Assembly: GCF_003224335.1 (NCBI RefSeq)
Contig: NZ_QKLF01000006.1
Location: 186,001-250,000, forward strand
Source of the DNA: Curtobacterium sp. MCJR17_055
GTDB lineage: Bacteria > Actinomycetota > Actinomycetes > Actinomycetales > Microbacteriaceae
Reading direction: 5' to 3'
Length of the DNA stretch: 64,000 bases
Under the pieces are notes generated by a model. It made no database searches. It saw nothing but the letters and a program-made list of their open reading frames with translations, and was not told the DNA's origin. This document shows, in pieces, positions 25,434-34,236 of this stretch. Positions within the stretch are counted from its first letter, which is position 1, and each line of letters opens with the position of its first letter. The position numbers and the translations under genes are program-made.

Positions 25434-26144
25434 ATGGCGACCGTCCTCCTCGTCCGGCACGGGCGCACCACCGCGAACGCGACCGGACTCCTCGCGGGCC
25501 GGACCGCCGGCGTCGCCCTCGACTCCGTCGGCAAGCGCCAGGCAGCTGCGACCGCCGAGCGGATCGCCGCGGTGCCCCTCGCCGCGGTCGTGTCCAGTCC
25601 GCTGGAGCGCTGCCGACAGACGGCCCGCGCGATCACGGCGTTCCAGCCGGGCGAGCCGCAGCAGCTCGTCGAGCGGGGCATCATCGAGGCGGACTACGGC
25701 GACTGGCAGAACCGGGCGATCAGCGACCTCGCGAAGGAGCCGCTCTGGCGGGTGGTGCAGGCGAACCCGAGTGCCGTGGTCTTCCCGGGCGGGGAGTCGA
25801 TGCAGACCATGCAGTCCCGAGCGGTCGCGGCCGTCCGGCGCCTCGACGCGCAGATCGAGGCCGAGCACGGCGCGCACGCGGTCTGGGTCGCGGTGAGCCA
25901 CGGCGACATCATCAAGTCCGTCCTCGCCGACGCGCTCGGCATGCACCTCGACCTCTTCCAGCGCATCGCCGTCGGGCCGGCCTCGGTGTCGATCGTCCGG
26001 TACGGCGAGCAGCGGCCCGAGGTCGTCGCGACGAACACCGAGTCGGGTGACCTCTCGTGGTTGGCACGGGCAGCGGCGCCGACGGGGGACGCACCGGTCG
26101 GTGGCGGCGCGGGGCACGAGGACACCGAGCGACCGACTCCCTGA
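25434..26144 (+). CDS. Histidine phosphatase, MSMEG_4193 family
   Basis: A 236-residue phosphoglycerate-mutase-like enzyme. The catalytic His is in LVRHGRT (about residue 9), the second Arg in SSPLERCRQTA, a Glu in IIEADYGDW and the second His in VSHGDIIKSV. This subfamily is encoded in actinobacteria beside DUF3090 and SCO1664 proteins, exactly as here, and often next to mshC of mycothiol synthesis. The C-terminal 30 residues are Gly/Ala/Pro-rich and look disordered. The substrate is unknown. Confidence 0.88.
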   Translation: MATVLLVRHGRTTANATGLLAGRTAGVALDSVGKRQAAATAERIAAVPLAAVVSSPLERCRQTARAITAFQPGEPQQLVERGIIEADYGDWQNRAISDLAKEPLWRVVQANPSAVVFPGGESMQTMQSRAVAAVRRLDAQIEAEHGAHAVWVAVSHGDIIKSVLADALGMHLDLFQRIAVGPASVSIVRYGEQRPEVVATNTESGDLSWLARAAAPTGDAPVGGGAGHEDTERPTP

Positions 26145-26165
26145 ACGGACGGAGGCGGTCGCTCC

Positions 26166-26171
26166 TACAAT
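26166..26171 (+). promoter_or_regulatory. -10 box TACAAT for the DUF3090 gene
   Basis: TACAAT is followed by 6 nt and the ATG at 26178. It is one of the best matches to the -10 consensus in the window. Confidence 0.6.
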
Positions 26172-26177
26172 GCGGGT

Positions 26178-26711
26178 ATGCCCCCCATCGTCCACGGCTT
26201 CGACTGGCCGGACAGACTCGTCGTCGGAACGATCGGGCTCCCGGGCGAGCGGTCGTTCTACATCCAGGCCCGAGACGGCCGCCGCGTCGTGAGCGTCGCC
26301 ATCGAGAAGGAACAGTCGGCCGTCCTCGCCGACAAGATCGACGAACTCCTCGACGAGGTCGCGACGGTGGAGGACAACCGCTTCAGCGTCCCCGACGCCG
26401 CACCCGCCGAACTCCGTGACGGCGACCCCCTCGACCAACCGGTCGAGCCCGAGTTCCGCGCCGGTGCCCTGAGCCTCGGGTTCGACCCCGCGACCGCGCA
26501 GGTGGTCATCGAGGCCTACCCGATCGAGGAGGACCTCGAGGTCTTTACCGAGACCACCGGCGACGGCGACGAGGCCGAAGCGGTCGTCGAACTCCCCGAG
26601 CCGACCGAACTCCTGCAGGTCAAGATCCCGGTCGGGACCGCTCGTGCGTTCGTCGAGCGGACCCGGGAGGTCGTCGCAGCCGGTCGGCCGAACCCGCCCG
26701 AACTCGGATGA
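26178..26711 (+). CDS. DUF3090 protein (actinobacterial conserved trio)
   Basis: A 177-residue protein matching the DUF3090 pattern: an N-terminal HGFDWPDRLVVGTIGLPGERSFYIQARDG-type opening, a region VSVAIEKEQSAVLADKIDELLDEV, and an acidic middle. The function of the family is unknown. It lies between the MSMEG_4193-type phosphatase and the SCO1664-type protein and overlaps the latter by 4 nt, so the three very likely act together. Confidence 0.88.
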   Translation: MPPIVHGFDWPDRLVVGTIGLPGERSFYIQARDGRRVVSVAIEKEQSAVLADKIDELLDEVATVEDNRFSVPDAAPAELRDGDPLDQPVEPEFRAGALSLGFDPATAQVVIEAYPIEEDLEVFTETTGDGDEAEAVVELPEPTELLQVKIPVGTARAFVERTREVVAAGRPNPPELG

Positions 26712-27538
26712 CGGTCCAGCGCGGCAGCGGTGACGGCTCCACCGGCCTCGACGCCGCCAGCGCCGTGGTGCCGAGCGCACCGGGAGAGCTCCGGATCACC
26801 GGACGCATCCGCGAAGCGTCGAACGCCACCTTCATCGCCCGGCTCGACGGCGAGAACGTCGTGTACAAGCCGATCGAGGGCGAGAAGCCGCTGTGGGACT
26901 TCCCGGACGGCACGCTCGCCGGCCGCGAGGTGTCCGCCTACCTGGTCTCCGAGGCCCTCGGGTGGAACGTCGTCCCGCCGACCTGGCTCGGGGACGGCCC
27001 CTTCGGTCCCGGCATGGTCCAGCGGTGGCAGGACATCGACCCGGCGCAGGACGCCGTCGACCTGCTCCCGAGCGAGGAGGCCGCGGCCGCGCTCGCCGAG
27101 GGGACCGTGCGCGAGGTGCTCGACGCCGTCGACGAGAACGACCAGGCGGTCACCCTGGTGCACGAGGACACGGCCGTGCTCCGGCGGATGGCGGTCTTCG
27201 ACGTGGTCACGAACAACGCGGACCGCAAGGGCGGTCACGTCCTCGCGATGCCCGACGGTCACCGCTTCGGCGTCGACCACGGTCTGACCTTCCACGCCGA
27301 GCACAAGCTCCGGACCGTGCTCTGGGGATGGATCGGCGAGCCGCTCACCGACGACGAGGTCGCCGGGCTCCAGCGGCTGTCCGAGGCGCTGCGCGGCGAG
27401 CTCGGCGAGACCCTCCGGGAGCACCTGACGGACGACGAGCTCTCCGCCCTCCGCGGGCGGTGCGCCGCGCTCGCCGCGGTGCGGGCGTTCCCGCCGCCGG
27501 ACGGGTACGGTCCGGCCGTGCCCTGGCCGGTCTTCTGA
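26708..27538 (+). CDS. SCO1664-family kinase-like protein
   Basis: A 276-residue protein of the SCO1664 family, with a fold related to PI3/PI4- or HipA-like kinases. It has a nucleotide-type Lys in NVVYKPIEGEKPLW, a catalytic-loop-like VTNNADRKGGHVL and a metal-binding-like FGVDHGLTF in place of DFG. This suggests ATP-dependent phosphorylation of a small molecule or protein; activity is not established. It is the last gene of the conserved trio. The mshC gene that often follows is not present here. A perfect 30-bp palindrome follows. Confidence 0.85.
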   Translation: MTVQRGSGDGSTGLDAASAVVPSAPGELRITGRIREASNATFIARLDGENVVYKPIEGEKPLWDFPDGTLAGREVSAYLVSEALGWNVVPPTWLGDGPFGPGMVQRWQDIDPAQDAVDLLPSEEAAAALAEGTVREVLDAVDENDQAVTLVHEDTAVLRRMAVFDVVTNNADRKGGHVLAMPDGHRFGVDHGLTFHAEHKLRTVLWGWIGEPLTDDEVAGLQRLSEALRGELGETLREHLTDDELSALRGRCAALAAVRAFPPPDGYGPAVPWPVF

Positions 27539-27550
27539 CGCGGGCCGGTC

Positions 27551-27580
27551 GCCGGCCGGGAGGCGCGCCTCCCGGCCGGC
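27551..27580. terminator. Perfect 30-bp palindrome between convergent genes
   Basis: GCCGGCCGGGAGGCG and its exact complement meet at 27565/27566. The element has the GGGAGG part of the repeat family and separates the convergent SCO1664 and VWA genes. Confidence 0.7.
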
Positions 27581-27608
27581 AGCCGGCACCTGTCGGTCCC
27601 GTCGCCGC

Positions 27609-29654
27609 TCAGGCGAAGCGCCCGAAGGCGCTGCCCCACAGCCCGTCGTCGCCGGAGGCCGAGCCGGACCCGCGTCTGGCGCCCAGGTAGGAGCCGACCA
27701 CCGCGACGCCGAGGTTCTCGTTCTCCGGCGCGGTCACCGTGCCGTCGACCCGGCGGGCCATGCCCTCGACGAAGCGCGCCAGACCGGGGTCGTCACCGAG
27801 GCGGAAGAACGTCGTCTTCGCGCCGAGACGGTGGGCGTTCTCCAACTCACGGACGCTCAGGGCGATGGTCACCGGGTCCGGCGGGTAGCTGAAGTACACC
27901 TGCCCGTTCGGCTCGAGGTGCGACGTCGGCTCGCCGTCGGTGACGATGAGCAGGACCGGCTGCGCGTTCGGGTGCTTCCGGAAGTGGCGGTTCGCGAGCA
28001 GCAGGGCGTGGTGCAGGTTCGTCCCCTTGTCCCACATCGCGTCGAGGCCGACGAGCTGTTCGACGTCCATCACCTCGGCTTCGCGGCCGAAGGCGATGAG
28101 CTGCAGGTCGTCCCCGCGGAACCTGGTGGAGATGAGCGTGTGCAGGGCCAGTGCGGTCCGCTTCATCGGGACCCACCGGTCCTCCATCGCCATCGAGAAC
28201 GAGGTGTCGACGAGCAGCGCGACGGCGGCCTGCGTGCGGGCCTCCGTCTCCTGCACCTCGACGTCCTCGATCTGCAGGCGCACACCGGCACCGGTCCGCG
28301 CTCCGTCGCCCGCGGTCCTGGTCAGGGCGTTCGTGATCGAGCGCGTGACGTCCCACGGCTCGGTGTCGCCGAACTCCCACGGACGCGTCGAGCCCGAACG
28401 GTCACCGGCGGCTCCGGCCCGGCGGAGGTCACGCGCGCCCTGCCGACCGGACATCCGCTCGGCGACGTCCTTGAGCAGGCTCTTCCCGAGCTGCCGCATG
28501 GCCCTGGGGGTGAGCCGGAGCTGCCCGTCCGTGCCGCGGCGCATCGACCCGGAGTTCCGCAGCGCCTTCTCGAGCTGCTGCAGGGTGCGGGCGTCCACGG
28601 CGGCCTGGTCGCCGAGCTGCTGCGCGAGGGCGTCGAGGTCCAGGTCGTCGAGTTCGGAGCCCGGACCGACCTGCGCGAGCTGGTCGGCGAGGGCGTCGAG
28701 GTCCGCGATGTCCTGGAAGATCCCGGTGCCGTCGCCGAGCCCGAGGCCCTGCTCGCCGTCCATGCCCTCGGACCCGCCCCAGTCCTCGCCGGGGCGCAGC
28801 GCGCGGAGGTTCTCGTCCAGTCGGGAGAGCGCGCCCATCAGCGCCGGCGAGCCGAACGCCTGTTCGGCGAGGGCGTCGAGTTCGTCGCGCTGCTCCTGTG
28901 TCATCGAGTTCCGCATCCGCTGGGCGGCGGCGGCGCGGGCGGCGAGGTCGTCGAGGAGCTCGTCGACGTCCTGGGGGTTGCTCGGGAACTGGTCACCGTG
29001 CTGCCGCATGAACGCGTCGAACTGCTCCTGCGTGTCCTCGCCGCGGCGATGCGCGTCGAGCAGGTCGTTGAGGTCCTGCATCATCTGCGCGACCGCGGCC
29101 CGGTCCTCGTCGGTGGCGTTCTCGAGCGCCTGCTTCATGCCCGCGAAGCGCTGGTCGAGCATCTCCCGGCCGAGCAGGTCCTTGATCTGCTCGTACTTTT
29201 GGCGTGCCGCGGGGCTCTTCCAGTCGTAGCCGTGCAGTTCGTTCACCGCGGCGGCGGGCGACGGCGGCAGGCTGTCGAGCTGGAGTTCGGCGAGAGCGCG
29301 GTCGCCGTCGTCCATCGCGGTGTCACGCGCGAGTTGTCCGCGCTCGGCGAGAACGGCCTCGTCGAGGAGCCGTCTGACCTCCTGCAGCGTGCCGTCGAGG
29401 TTGTTCTCGCTGGTGAGCTTGCGGCGCTTCTCGGCGACGAGCCGAGCCAGGTCGTCGAGCCCGCGCTGCGTGCGACCACCGCGGCGGAGGAACTCCCGCA
29501 TCGCGCGCTCGGGGGAGGTGCCGGCCATGACGTCCTCACCGATGGCGTCGAGCGCCTCGGCGAGGTCGACGGGCGGTGCCAGGGGATCCGGCCCGCCCTC
29601 GTACTTGCCGTAGCGGCTGTCCCGGCTGAGACGACGGTTCAGTCGACTAGCCAC
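27609..29654 (-). CDS. Von Willebrand factor A domain protein paired with an AAA+ ATPase
   Basis: A 681-residue protein. The first two thirds are helical and rich in Asp, Gln and Leu, without a recognised domain. The C-terminal part, from about residue 470, is a VWA domain with a MIDAS motif DTSFSMA, a conserved Thr in DKGTNLH and TDGEPT. It is encoded just after a MoxR/Mg-chelatase-like ATPase, as is usual for these chaperone-like pairs (compare ChlD/ChlI and RavA/ViaA), so the pair probably remodels or inserts a metal or cofactor into a client. GTG 29654 is chosen; GTG 29666 is an alternative. Confidence 0.82.
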   Translation of the reverse strand: MASRLNRRLSRDSRYGKYEGGPDPLAPPVDLAEALDAIGEDVMAGTSPERAMREFLRRGGRTQRGLDDLARLVAEKRRKLTSENNLDGTLQEVRRLLDEAVLAERGQLARDTAMDDGDRALAELQLDSLPPSPAAAVNELHGYDWKSPAARQKYEQIKDLLGREMLDQRFAGMKQALENATDEDRAAVAQMMQDLNDLLDAHRRGEDTQEQFDAFMRQHGDQFPSNPQDVDELLDDLAARAAAAQRMRNSMTQEQRDELDALAEQAFGSPALMGALSRLDENLRALRPGEDWGGSEGMDGEQGLGLGDGTGIFQDIADLDALADQLAQVGPGSELDDLDLDALAQQLGDQAAVDARTLQQLEKALRNSGSMRRGTDGQLRLTPRAMRQLGKSLLKDVAERMSGRQGARDLRRAGAAGDRSGSTRPWEFGDTEPWDVTRSITNALTRTAGDGARTGAGVRLQIEDVEVQETEARTQAAVALLVDTSFSMAMEDRWVPMKRTALALHTLISTRFRGDDLQLIAFGREAEVMDVEQLVGLDAMWDKGTNLHHALLLANRHFRKHPNAQPVLLIVTDGEPTSHLEPNGQVYFSYPPDPVTIALSVRELENAHRLGAKTTFFRLGDDPGLARFVEGMARRVDGTVTAPENENLGVAVVGSYLGARRGSGSASGDDGLWGSAFGRFA

Positions 29655-29686
29655 GGGACACCCCACCGCTGTTCGGGCCCACGACG

Positions 29687-31075
29687 TCAGATCCCATACG
29701 CTGCTTCGCCCCCGCCGGACTCCTTGCTGATGCGCCGGGCGAGGAACAGCCCCTCCAGCGCCAACTCCACGGCGCCCGCCCGCTCGCCGTCGTTCGTGGC
29801 ACCGACGCGTTCACCGATCTGGTCGTACAGGTCGGACTCGCCGAGCGACGGCAGACCGGCGAGGAAGTCCCGTGCACTGACCTGCTCGCCCGTGGTGACC
29901 ATCGTGCCGGCCTCGAGCGCGTCCACGAGGACACCGAAGTCGAGCCCGCGGAAGCGTGAGCGGACGGTCTCCGCGGTCGCCGTGCGGAGCAGGTGTTCGA
30001 GCACCTCGTCGGCGCGGTCCTCTTCCCCGGACTCGAACTCGATCTTGCCGCCGAGCACGTCGACCGCGGTCTCGAGGTCGATCGGACGGGCGACCGCCTC
30101 GGGCTCGCCCTGTCGGGCGGCGCGGTGCACGGCCGCCGCCGACACGGTCTCCGCCCCGGCGATCGAGAAGCGGGCGCTGACGCCGCTGCGCTGGTCGACG
30201 GCGCTCGACTCGCGGAGCGCCCGGGTGAAGCGGGCGAGGATCTCGACGAGCGGGTCCGGGACGTCGGCGGTGAGCTGCGCCTCCTGCCGGATCACCGCGA
30301 TCTCGTCCTCGAGTTCGATCGGGTAGTGCGTGCGGATCTCCGCACCGAAGCGGTCCTTGAGCGGCGTGATGATGCGGCCGCGGTTCGTGTAGTCCTCGGG
30401 GTTCGCGCTCGCGACGATGAGCACGTCGAGGGGCAGCCGGAGGACGTACCCGCGGATCTGGACGTCCCGCTCCTCCATCACGTTGAGCATCGCGACCTGG
30501 ATGCGCTCGGCGAGGTCGGGCAGCTCGTTGATCGCGACGATGCCCCGGTGTCCGCGCGGGATGAGACCGAAGTGGATGGTCTCGGGGTCGCCGAGGCTGC
30601 GGCCCTCCGCGACCTTCATCGGGTCGACGTCGCCGATGAGGTCCGCGACGGAGGTGTCCGGCGTCGCCAGCTTCTCGACGTAGCGCTCGTCGCGGTGCAC
30701 CCACGAGACCGGCAGCGCGTCGCCGAGGTCCTCCGCACGACGGATGCTCGCCGTGGTGATCGGTTCGTACGGGTGCTCGCCGAGCTCGGACCCGGCGATG
30801 ACCGGCGTCCACTCGTCCATCAGGCCGTTCATCGTGCGGAGCAGTCGGGTCTTGCCCTGGCCGCGCTCCCCGAGCAGGACGACGTCGTGCCCCGCGATGA
30901 GGGCGCGCTCGAGCTGCGGGATGACGGTGGTCCGGAAGCCGTGCAGGCCGGGCCAGGGGTTGCGGCCCTCGCGGAGGGCGGTCAGCAGGTTGTCGCGGAT
31001 CTCGGCGCGGACCGACTTCTGGACGTGCCCAGCAGCGCGGAGCTCGCCGACCGTGGAGATGTCAGGTCGGTTCAC
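29687..31075 (-). CDS. MoxR/Mg-chelatase-type AAA+ ATPase
   Basis: A 462-residue AAA+ protein. Walker A is GERGQGKTRLL (about residue 80). The Walker B position reads IVAINELPDL, with Asn-Glu instead of Asp-Glu, which is common in this branch. A sensor segment VIVASANPEDYTNRG and the Arg-rich DRFGAEI follow. Database entries for this branch often carry the label sigma-54-interacting or magnesium chelatase, but neither sigma-54 contact motifs nor chlorophyll genes are seen. The GTG at 31075 lies 7 nt after a minus-strand TACCGT box, which decides the start. It is followed by its VWA partner 32 nt downstream. Confidence 0.85.
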   Translation of the reverse strand: MNRPDISTVGELRAAGHVQKSVRAEIRDNLLTALREGRNPWPGLHGFRTTVIPQLERALIAGHDVVLLGERGQGKTRLLRTMNGLMDEWTPVIAGSELGEHPYEPITTASIRRAEDLGDALPVSWVHRDERYVEKLATPDTSVADLIGDVDPMKVAEGRSLGDPETIHFGLIPRGHRGIVAINELPDLAERIQVAMLNVMEERDVQIRGYVLRLPLDVLIVASANPEDYTNRGRIITPLKDRFGAEIRTHYPIELEDEIAVIRQEAQLTADVPDPLVEILARFTRALRESSAVDQRSGVSARFSIAGAETVSAAAVHRAARQGEPEAVARPIDLETAVDVLGGKIEFESGEEDRADEVLEHLLRTATAETVRSRFRGLDFGVLVDALEAGTMVTTGEQVSARDFLAGLPSLGESDLYDQIGERVGATNDGERAGAVELALEGLFLARRISKESGGGEAAYGI

Positions 31076-31082
31076 GGGCGCC

Positions 31083-31088
31083 ACGGTA
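31083..31088 (-). promoter_or_regulatory. -10 box TACCGT for the AAA+/VWA operon
   Basis: On the minus strand TACCGT is followed by 7 nt and the GTG at 31075. It rules out the alternative GTG at 31084, which overlaps the box. Confidence 0.5.
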
Positions 31089-31146
31089 CGCCTGCCCGCC
31101 GACGCTGGCGACCCTCCGGTCGCGGGCCGCGTCCGCCGGAGCGGGG

Positions 31147-32346
31147 TCAGCCGAACAGGCGGCGCGACGCGATCTCGGCGCCCTCGGTGAGCGCGCGCAG
31201 CTTCGCCCACGCGACGTCCGACGCGACGAACTCGTAGCTCGCGAAGGTCGCCAGTCCGCAGTCCGTGCCGGCGATGACACGGGTGGGGTCGCCCACCGCC
31301 TCGGCGGCCTCGACGATGCGGTTCGCGACGAGTTGCGGGTGTTCGAGGTAGTTCGTCGTCACGTCGATGACGCCCGGCACGAGCACGGCGTCCTCGGGCA
31401 GCGGCAGGTCGCGGAACGCCGGGAACTCGTGCGCGTGCCGCGGGTTGCCGAACGGGATGCTGAAGGACCCGACTTCTGCCCGGTACAGGTGCGGGAGCAG
31501 CACGTCGACCGGCACGTCGTCCTGGTGCGGACCCTGCCAGTTGCCGTAGCAGACGTGCAGTCGGGTCCGCTCCTTCGGGATGTTCCGCAGGGCGTGGTTG
31601 AGGGCGTCGACGTGCAGGTCCACCGCCGTGAGGAACTCGTCGAGGGTCGCGTCGCCGAAGTGGATCACGCGCTCCATCGCCAGGTCCGGGGCGTCGAGCT
31701 GGAGCACGTGGCCGCGGGCGACGATCTCCTCGTACTCGACCCGGAGCTGCTCGGCGAGGGCGAACACGTACTCGCGGTGGTCGGCGTAGTGCGGGTTGGC
31801 GTCGTCGAGCAGCAGGGTCGTGGCGACGATGCCGGGCGTCGCGGCGGAGATGAAGGTCCCCTCAGGAACACGTCCTGCCGCGGCGTTCCGCGCCAGTTCG
31901 CGCTCGAACCCGTCCAGGTCCTCGCGGATCCCGGTCCGTTCCGCGTCGTACTGCAGCAGGCCCTGTGCCACCGGGGTGTCCCACACACGGGCGAACTCGG
32001 CACCCTCGTCGATCTGTCGCGCCTGGAACGCGGCGTACCCGGGGAACTTCACCGAGTCGAGCGTCGGCTTGCGGTGGCCGGTCCCGCCGAAGCCGGTCAG
32101 TCGTTCGCGGATGTAGGTCGAGAACCCGACGCGGGGGACCTCGCCGTCGTTCACGACGTCGAGCCCGGCATCGAGCTGCGCGTCCACGGTCGCGGCGAGC
32201 ACAGCGGCCGTCTCCTCGCGGAGTGCCCGCTCGTCGAAGGGTTTCCCCTGGTCACGGGCCACCAGGAGGGCGGTCAGCTCCGGCGTCCGGGGGAGCGAAC
32301 CGGTGTGGGTCGTGAGGATGCGGTCGGACGAGTTCTGCAGCGGCAC
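31147..32346 (-). CDS. Cobalamin-independent methionine synthase (MetE C-domain)-like enzyme
   Basis: A 399-residue single-barrel protein of the MetE/UROD superfamily. The zinc site is visible as HVCYGN (His and Cys) and a distal Cys in AGTDCGLATF. It has THTGSLPR at the N-terminus, as in the half-length MetE-like proteins that transfer methyl or alkyl groups to thiols. It lacks the N-terminal half of real MetE (about 750 residues), so the methyl donor is probably not folate polyglutamate. The GTG start follows a minus-strand TAGCGT box by 6 nt. Its substrate is unknown. Confidence 0.83.
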   Translation of the reverse strand: MPLQNSSDRILTTHTGSLPRTPELTALLVARDQGKPFDERALREETAAVLAATVDAQLDAGLDVVNDGEVPRVGFSTYIRERLTGFGGTGHRKPTLDSVKFPGYAAFQARQIDEGAEFARVWDTPVAQGLLQYDAERTGIREDLDGFERELARNAAAGRVPEGTFISAATPGIVATTLLLDDANPHYADHREYVFALAEQLRVEYEEIVARGHVLQLDAPDLAMERVIHFGDATLDEFLTAVDLHVDALNHALRNIPKERTRLHVCYGNWQGPHQDDVPVDVLLPHLYRAEVGSFSIPFGNPRHAHEFPAFRDLPLPEDAVLVPGVIDVTTNYLEHPQLVANRIVEAAEAVGDPTRVIAGTDCGLATFASYEFVASDVAWAKLRALTEGAEIASRRLFG

Positions 32347-32352
32347 GCGACC

Positions 32353-32358
32353 ACGCTA
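32353..32358 (-). promoter_or_regulatory. -10 box TAGCGT for the MetE-like gene
   Basis: On the minus strand TAGCGT is followed by 6 nt and the GTG at 32346. It abuts the palindrome that starts at 32359. Confidence 0.5.
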
Positions 32359-32405
32359 CTGGCCGGGAGGCTCGTGGTGGGGTCCGCCACGGGCCTCCCG
32401 GCCAG
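32359..32405. repeat. GGGAGGCCCG-family palindrome in a divergent intergenic region
   Basis: Two 22-nt arms (32359-32380 and 32384-32405) match at 20 positions around a 3-nt loop. The element lies immediately upstream of the MetE-like promoter and about 230 nt before the MFS gene. Both flanking genes point away from it, so it is not a terminator for either. Confidence 0.7.
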
Positions 32406-32438
32406 CGGTGTGAGCGTCCCGGGAGTTGTGAGGATCCC

Positions 32439-32444
32439 TAGCAT
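32439..32444 (+). promoter_or_regulatory. Possible -10 box TAGCAT for the MFS transporter, long leader
   Basis: TAGCAT would give the MFS gene a leader of nearly 190 nt. An ATG at 32453 lies 8 nt after it and opens a 195-codon frame that runs into the MFS gene in another frame; I do not accept that frame as a gene. Otherwise nothing recognisable is seen in 32407-32625. Confidence 0.3.
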
Positions 32445-32639
32445 CCGAGAGGATGAGGGCAGAGCGGCGGAGCCTGATCGACATAGGGGGATCCGGCTCC
32501 GCCCCGCTCGACCCCCCTCCCTGCCGGTCGACGGGCGCGGTCGATCCGCACGTCCCGGCCGAGAACCCGGGCGGTGGCGCAGGCGTACGGTCCTGGCTTG
32601 CGGCAGGCCGAGGGCGTCCGCCGCGGGAGGAGCATGCGC

Positions 32640-34121
32640 ATGACGAGCGCCAGCGGAACGAGGGACGGCACGGTCACGAGCCTGGTCCCGGCGAGGATGG
32701 ACCGGCTCCCGTGGACGAAGTTCCACTGGAGCGTCGTGGTCGGCCTCGGGGTGTCGTGGATCCTGGACGGACTCGAGATCCAGATCGTCTCCAACGCCGG
32801 CTTCAAGGCGGACCTGGGGCTGTCGAACCAGGACGTGACGTCGCTCGGCAGTGTCTACCTGGTCGGCCAGGTCGTCGGTGCCCTGGTCTTCGGACGCATG
32901 TCCGACCGGCTCGGTCGACGCAAGCTCTTCATCCTGACGCTCGCGATCTACCTGATCGGGTCGGGCGTCGCGGGCCTGGCGCAGGACTTCTGGTTCCTCG
33001 CGGTGTTCCGCTTCGTCGCCGGGCTCGGGATCGGTGGTGAGTACGCGGCGATCAACTCGGCGATCGACGAGCTGATCCCGTCGAAGTACCGCGGGCACGT
33101 CGACATCGCCATCAACGGCACCTACTGGGGCGGCGCGGCACTCGGCGCGGCCGCGAACATCTACCTGCTCGACACCGCGCACTTCGCCGAGGACGTCGGA
33201 TGGCGGATCGGGTTCTTCCTCGGCCCGGTGCTCGGCATCGCGATCATCTTCCTGCGTCGGCACATCCCCGAGAGTCCCCGGTGGCTGATGACCCACGGCA
33301 AGGAGCAGGAGGCGGAGGAGACCGTCTCGCGCATCGAGGCCGAGGTCGAGCGGGAGTCGGGGCGGAAGCTCGAAGTGGTGCCGCAGTCGAAGGCGATGAC
33401 CGTGACGCCGATGGACCGCGTCGGGTTCCTCACCATCGCCCGCGTGCTGCTCAAGCAGTACCCGACCCGCACGCTGGTCGGCGCGACCATGATGATCACG
33501 CAGGCGTTCCTGTACAACGCGATCTTCTTCACGTACGCGTTGGTGTTGACGAACTTCTTCGACATGGAGACCGCGCAGACGAGCCTGTACTTCTTCCCGT
33601 TCGCGATCGGCAACCTGCTCGGTCCGCTCATCCTCGGCCGGTTCTTCGACACCTGGGGTCGGCGGCAGATGATCTTCCTGACGTACCTGGTGTCCGGGCT
33701 CGTGCTCGCGACCTCTGCGTTCCTGTTCCGCGCCGACGCCATCAGCGCCACCGTCCAGGTCGCGTTCTGGTGCGTGTCGTTCTTCTTCGCGTCGGCCGGA
33801 GCGTCGAGCGCCTACCTGACGGTGAGCGAGATCTTCCCGCTCGAACTCCGGTCGCAGGCGATCTCGTACTTCTTCGCCCTCGCGCAGGTCTTCGGCGCGA
33901 TCGCTCCGCTGGTCTACGGCGCCTTCATCGGGGACGGGTCGTCGCGCGAGCCGCTCTTCTGGGGCTACCTGCTCGGGTCCGGGGTGATGGTCCTCGGCGG
34001 CGTCGTGGCACTCGTGTTCGGGGTCGACGCCGCGCGGAAGGGACTCGAGGACATCACGCAGCCGCTGTCCGTCCTGACCGCGAAGGACGGGGCGGGGGCG
34101 TCGTCCTCGCGAAACTCCTGA
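32640..34121 (+). CDS. MFS sugar/metabolite transporter
   Basis: A 493-residue major facilitator superfamily protein with twelve predicted helices. The motif between helices 2 and 3 is GRMSDRLGRRKLF, the central loop has RRHIPESPRWLMTHGKEQEAEE (PESPRWL motif) and the second-half copy is GRFFDTWGRRQM. These fit the sugar/aromatic-acid porter groups. GGGAGGAG lies 8 nt before ATG 32640; ATG 32634 is an alternative but too close. The substrate is not predictable. A GntR regulator follows. Confidence 0.87.
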   Translation: MTSASGTRDGTVTSLVPARMDRLPWTKFHWSVVVGLGVSWILDGLEIQIVSNAGFKADLGLSNQDVTSLGSVYLVGQVVGALVFGRMSDRLGRRKLFILTLAIYLIGSGVAGLAQDFWFLAVFRFVAGLGIGGEYAAINSAIDELIPSKYRGHVDIAINGTYWGGAALGAAANIYLLDTAHFAEDVGWRIGFFLGPVLGIAIIFLRRHIPESPRWLMTHGKEQEAEETVSRIEAEVERESGRKLEVVPQSKAMTVTPMDRVGFLTIARVLLKQYPTRTLVGATMMITQAFLYNAIFFTYALVLTNFFDMETAQTSLYFFPFAIGNLLGPLILGRFFDTWGRRQMIFLTYLVSGLVLATSAFLFRADAISATVQVAFWCVSFFFASAGASSAYLTVSEIFPLELRSQAISYFFALAQVFGAIAPLVYGAFIGDGSSREPLFWGYLLGSGVMVLGGVVALVFGVDAARKGLEDITQPLSVLTAKDGAGASSSRNS

Positions 34122-34162
34122 TGCAACATGTTTAGCGGTGAGCGTCACGTCCTGTGATCCTC

Positions 34163-34196
34163 GTGGCCACGGCCCGTCCTGGAGGGCCGTGGTCAC
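34163..34196 (+). terminator. Hairpin downstream of the MFS gene
   Basis: GTGGCCACGGCC pairs with GGCCGTGGTCAC with one mismatch around a 10-nt loop, 42 nt after the MFS stop. Confidence 0.6.
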
Positions 34197-34236
34197 GGAG
34201 GCACCATGCGGAACGCGAGAACGACGAATGGACGAC

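Noticed and set aside
29687..31075. A sigma-54 activator, as this protein branch is sometimes labelled
   Set aside because: The GAFTGA-type loop and a DNA-binding domain are missing, and the VWA partner fits a MoxR/chelatase-type role.
32453..33040. A 195-codon frame starting 8 nt after a TAGCAT box before the MFS gene
   Set aside because: Its translation is Arg/Pro/Gly-rich with no domain, and most of it overlaps the MFS gene in another frame. The -10-like box is kept only as a weak promoter candidate.
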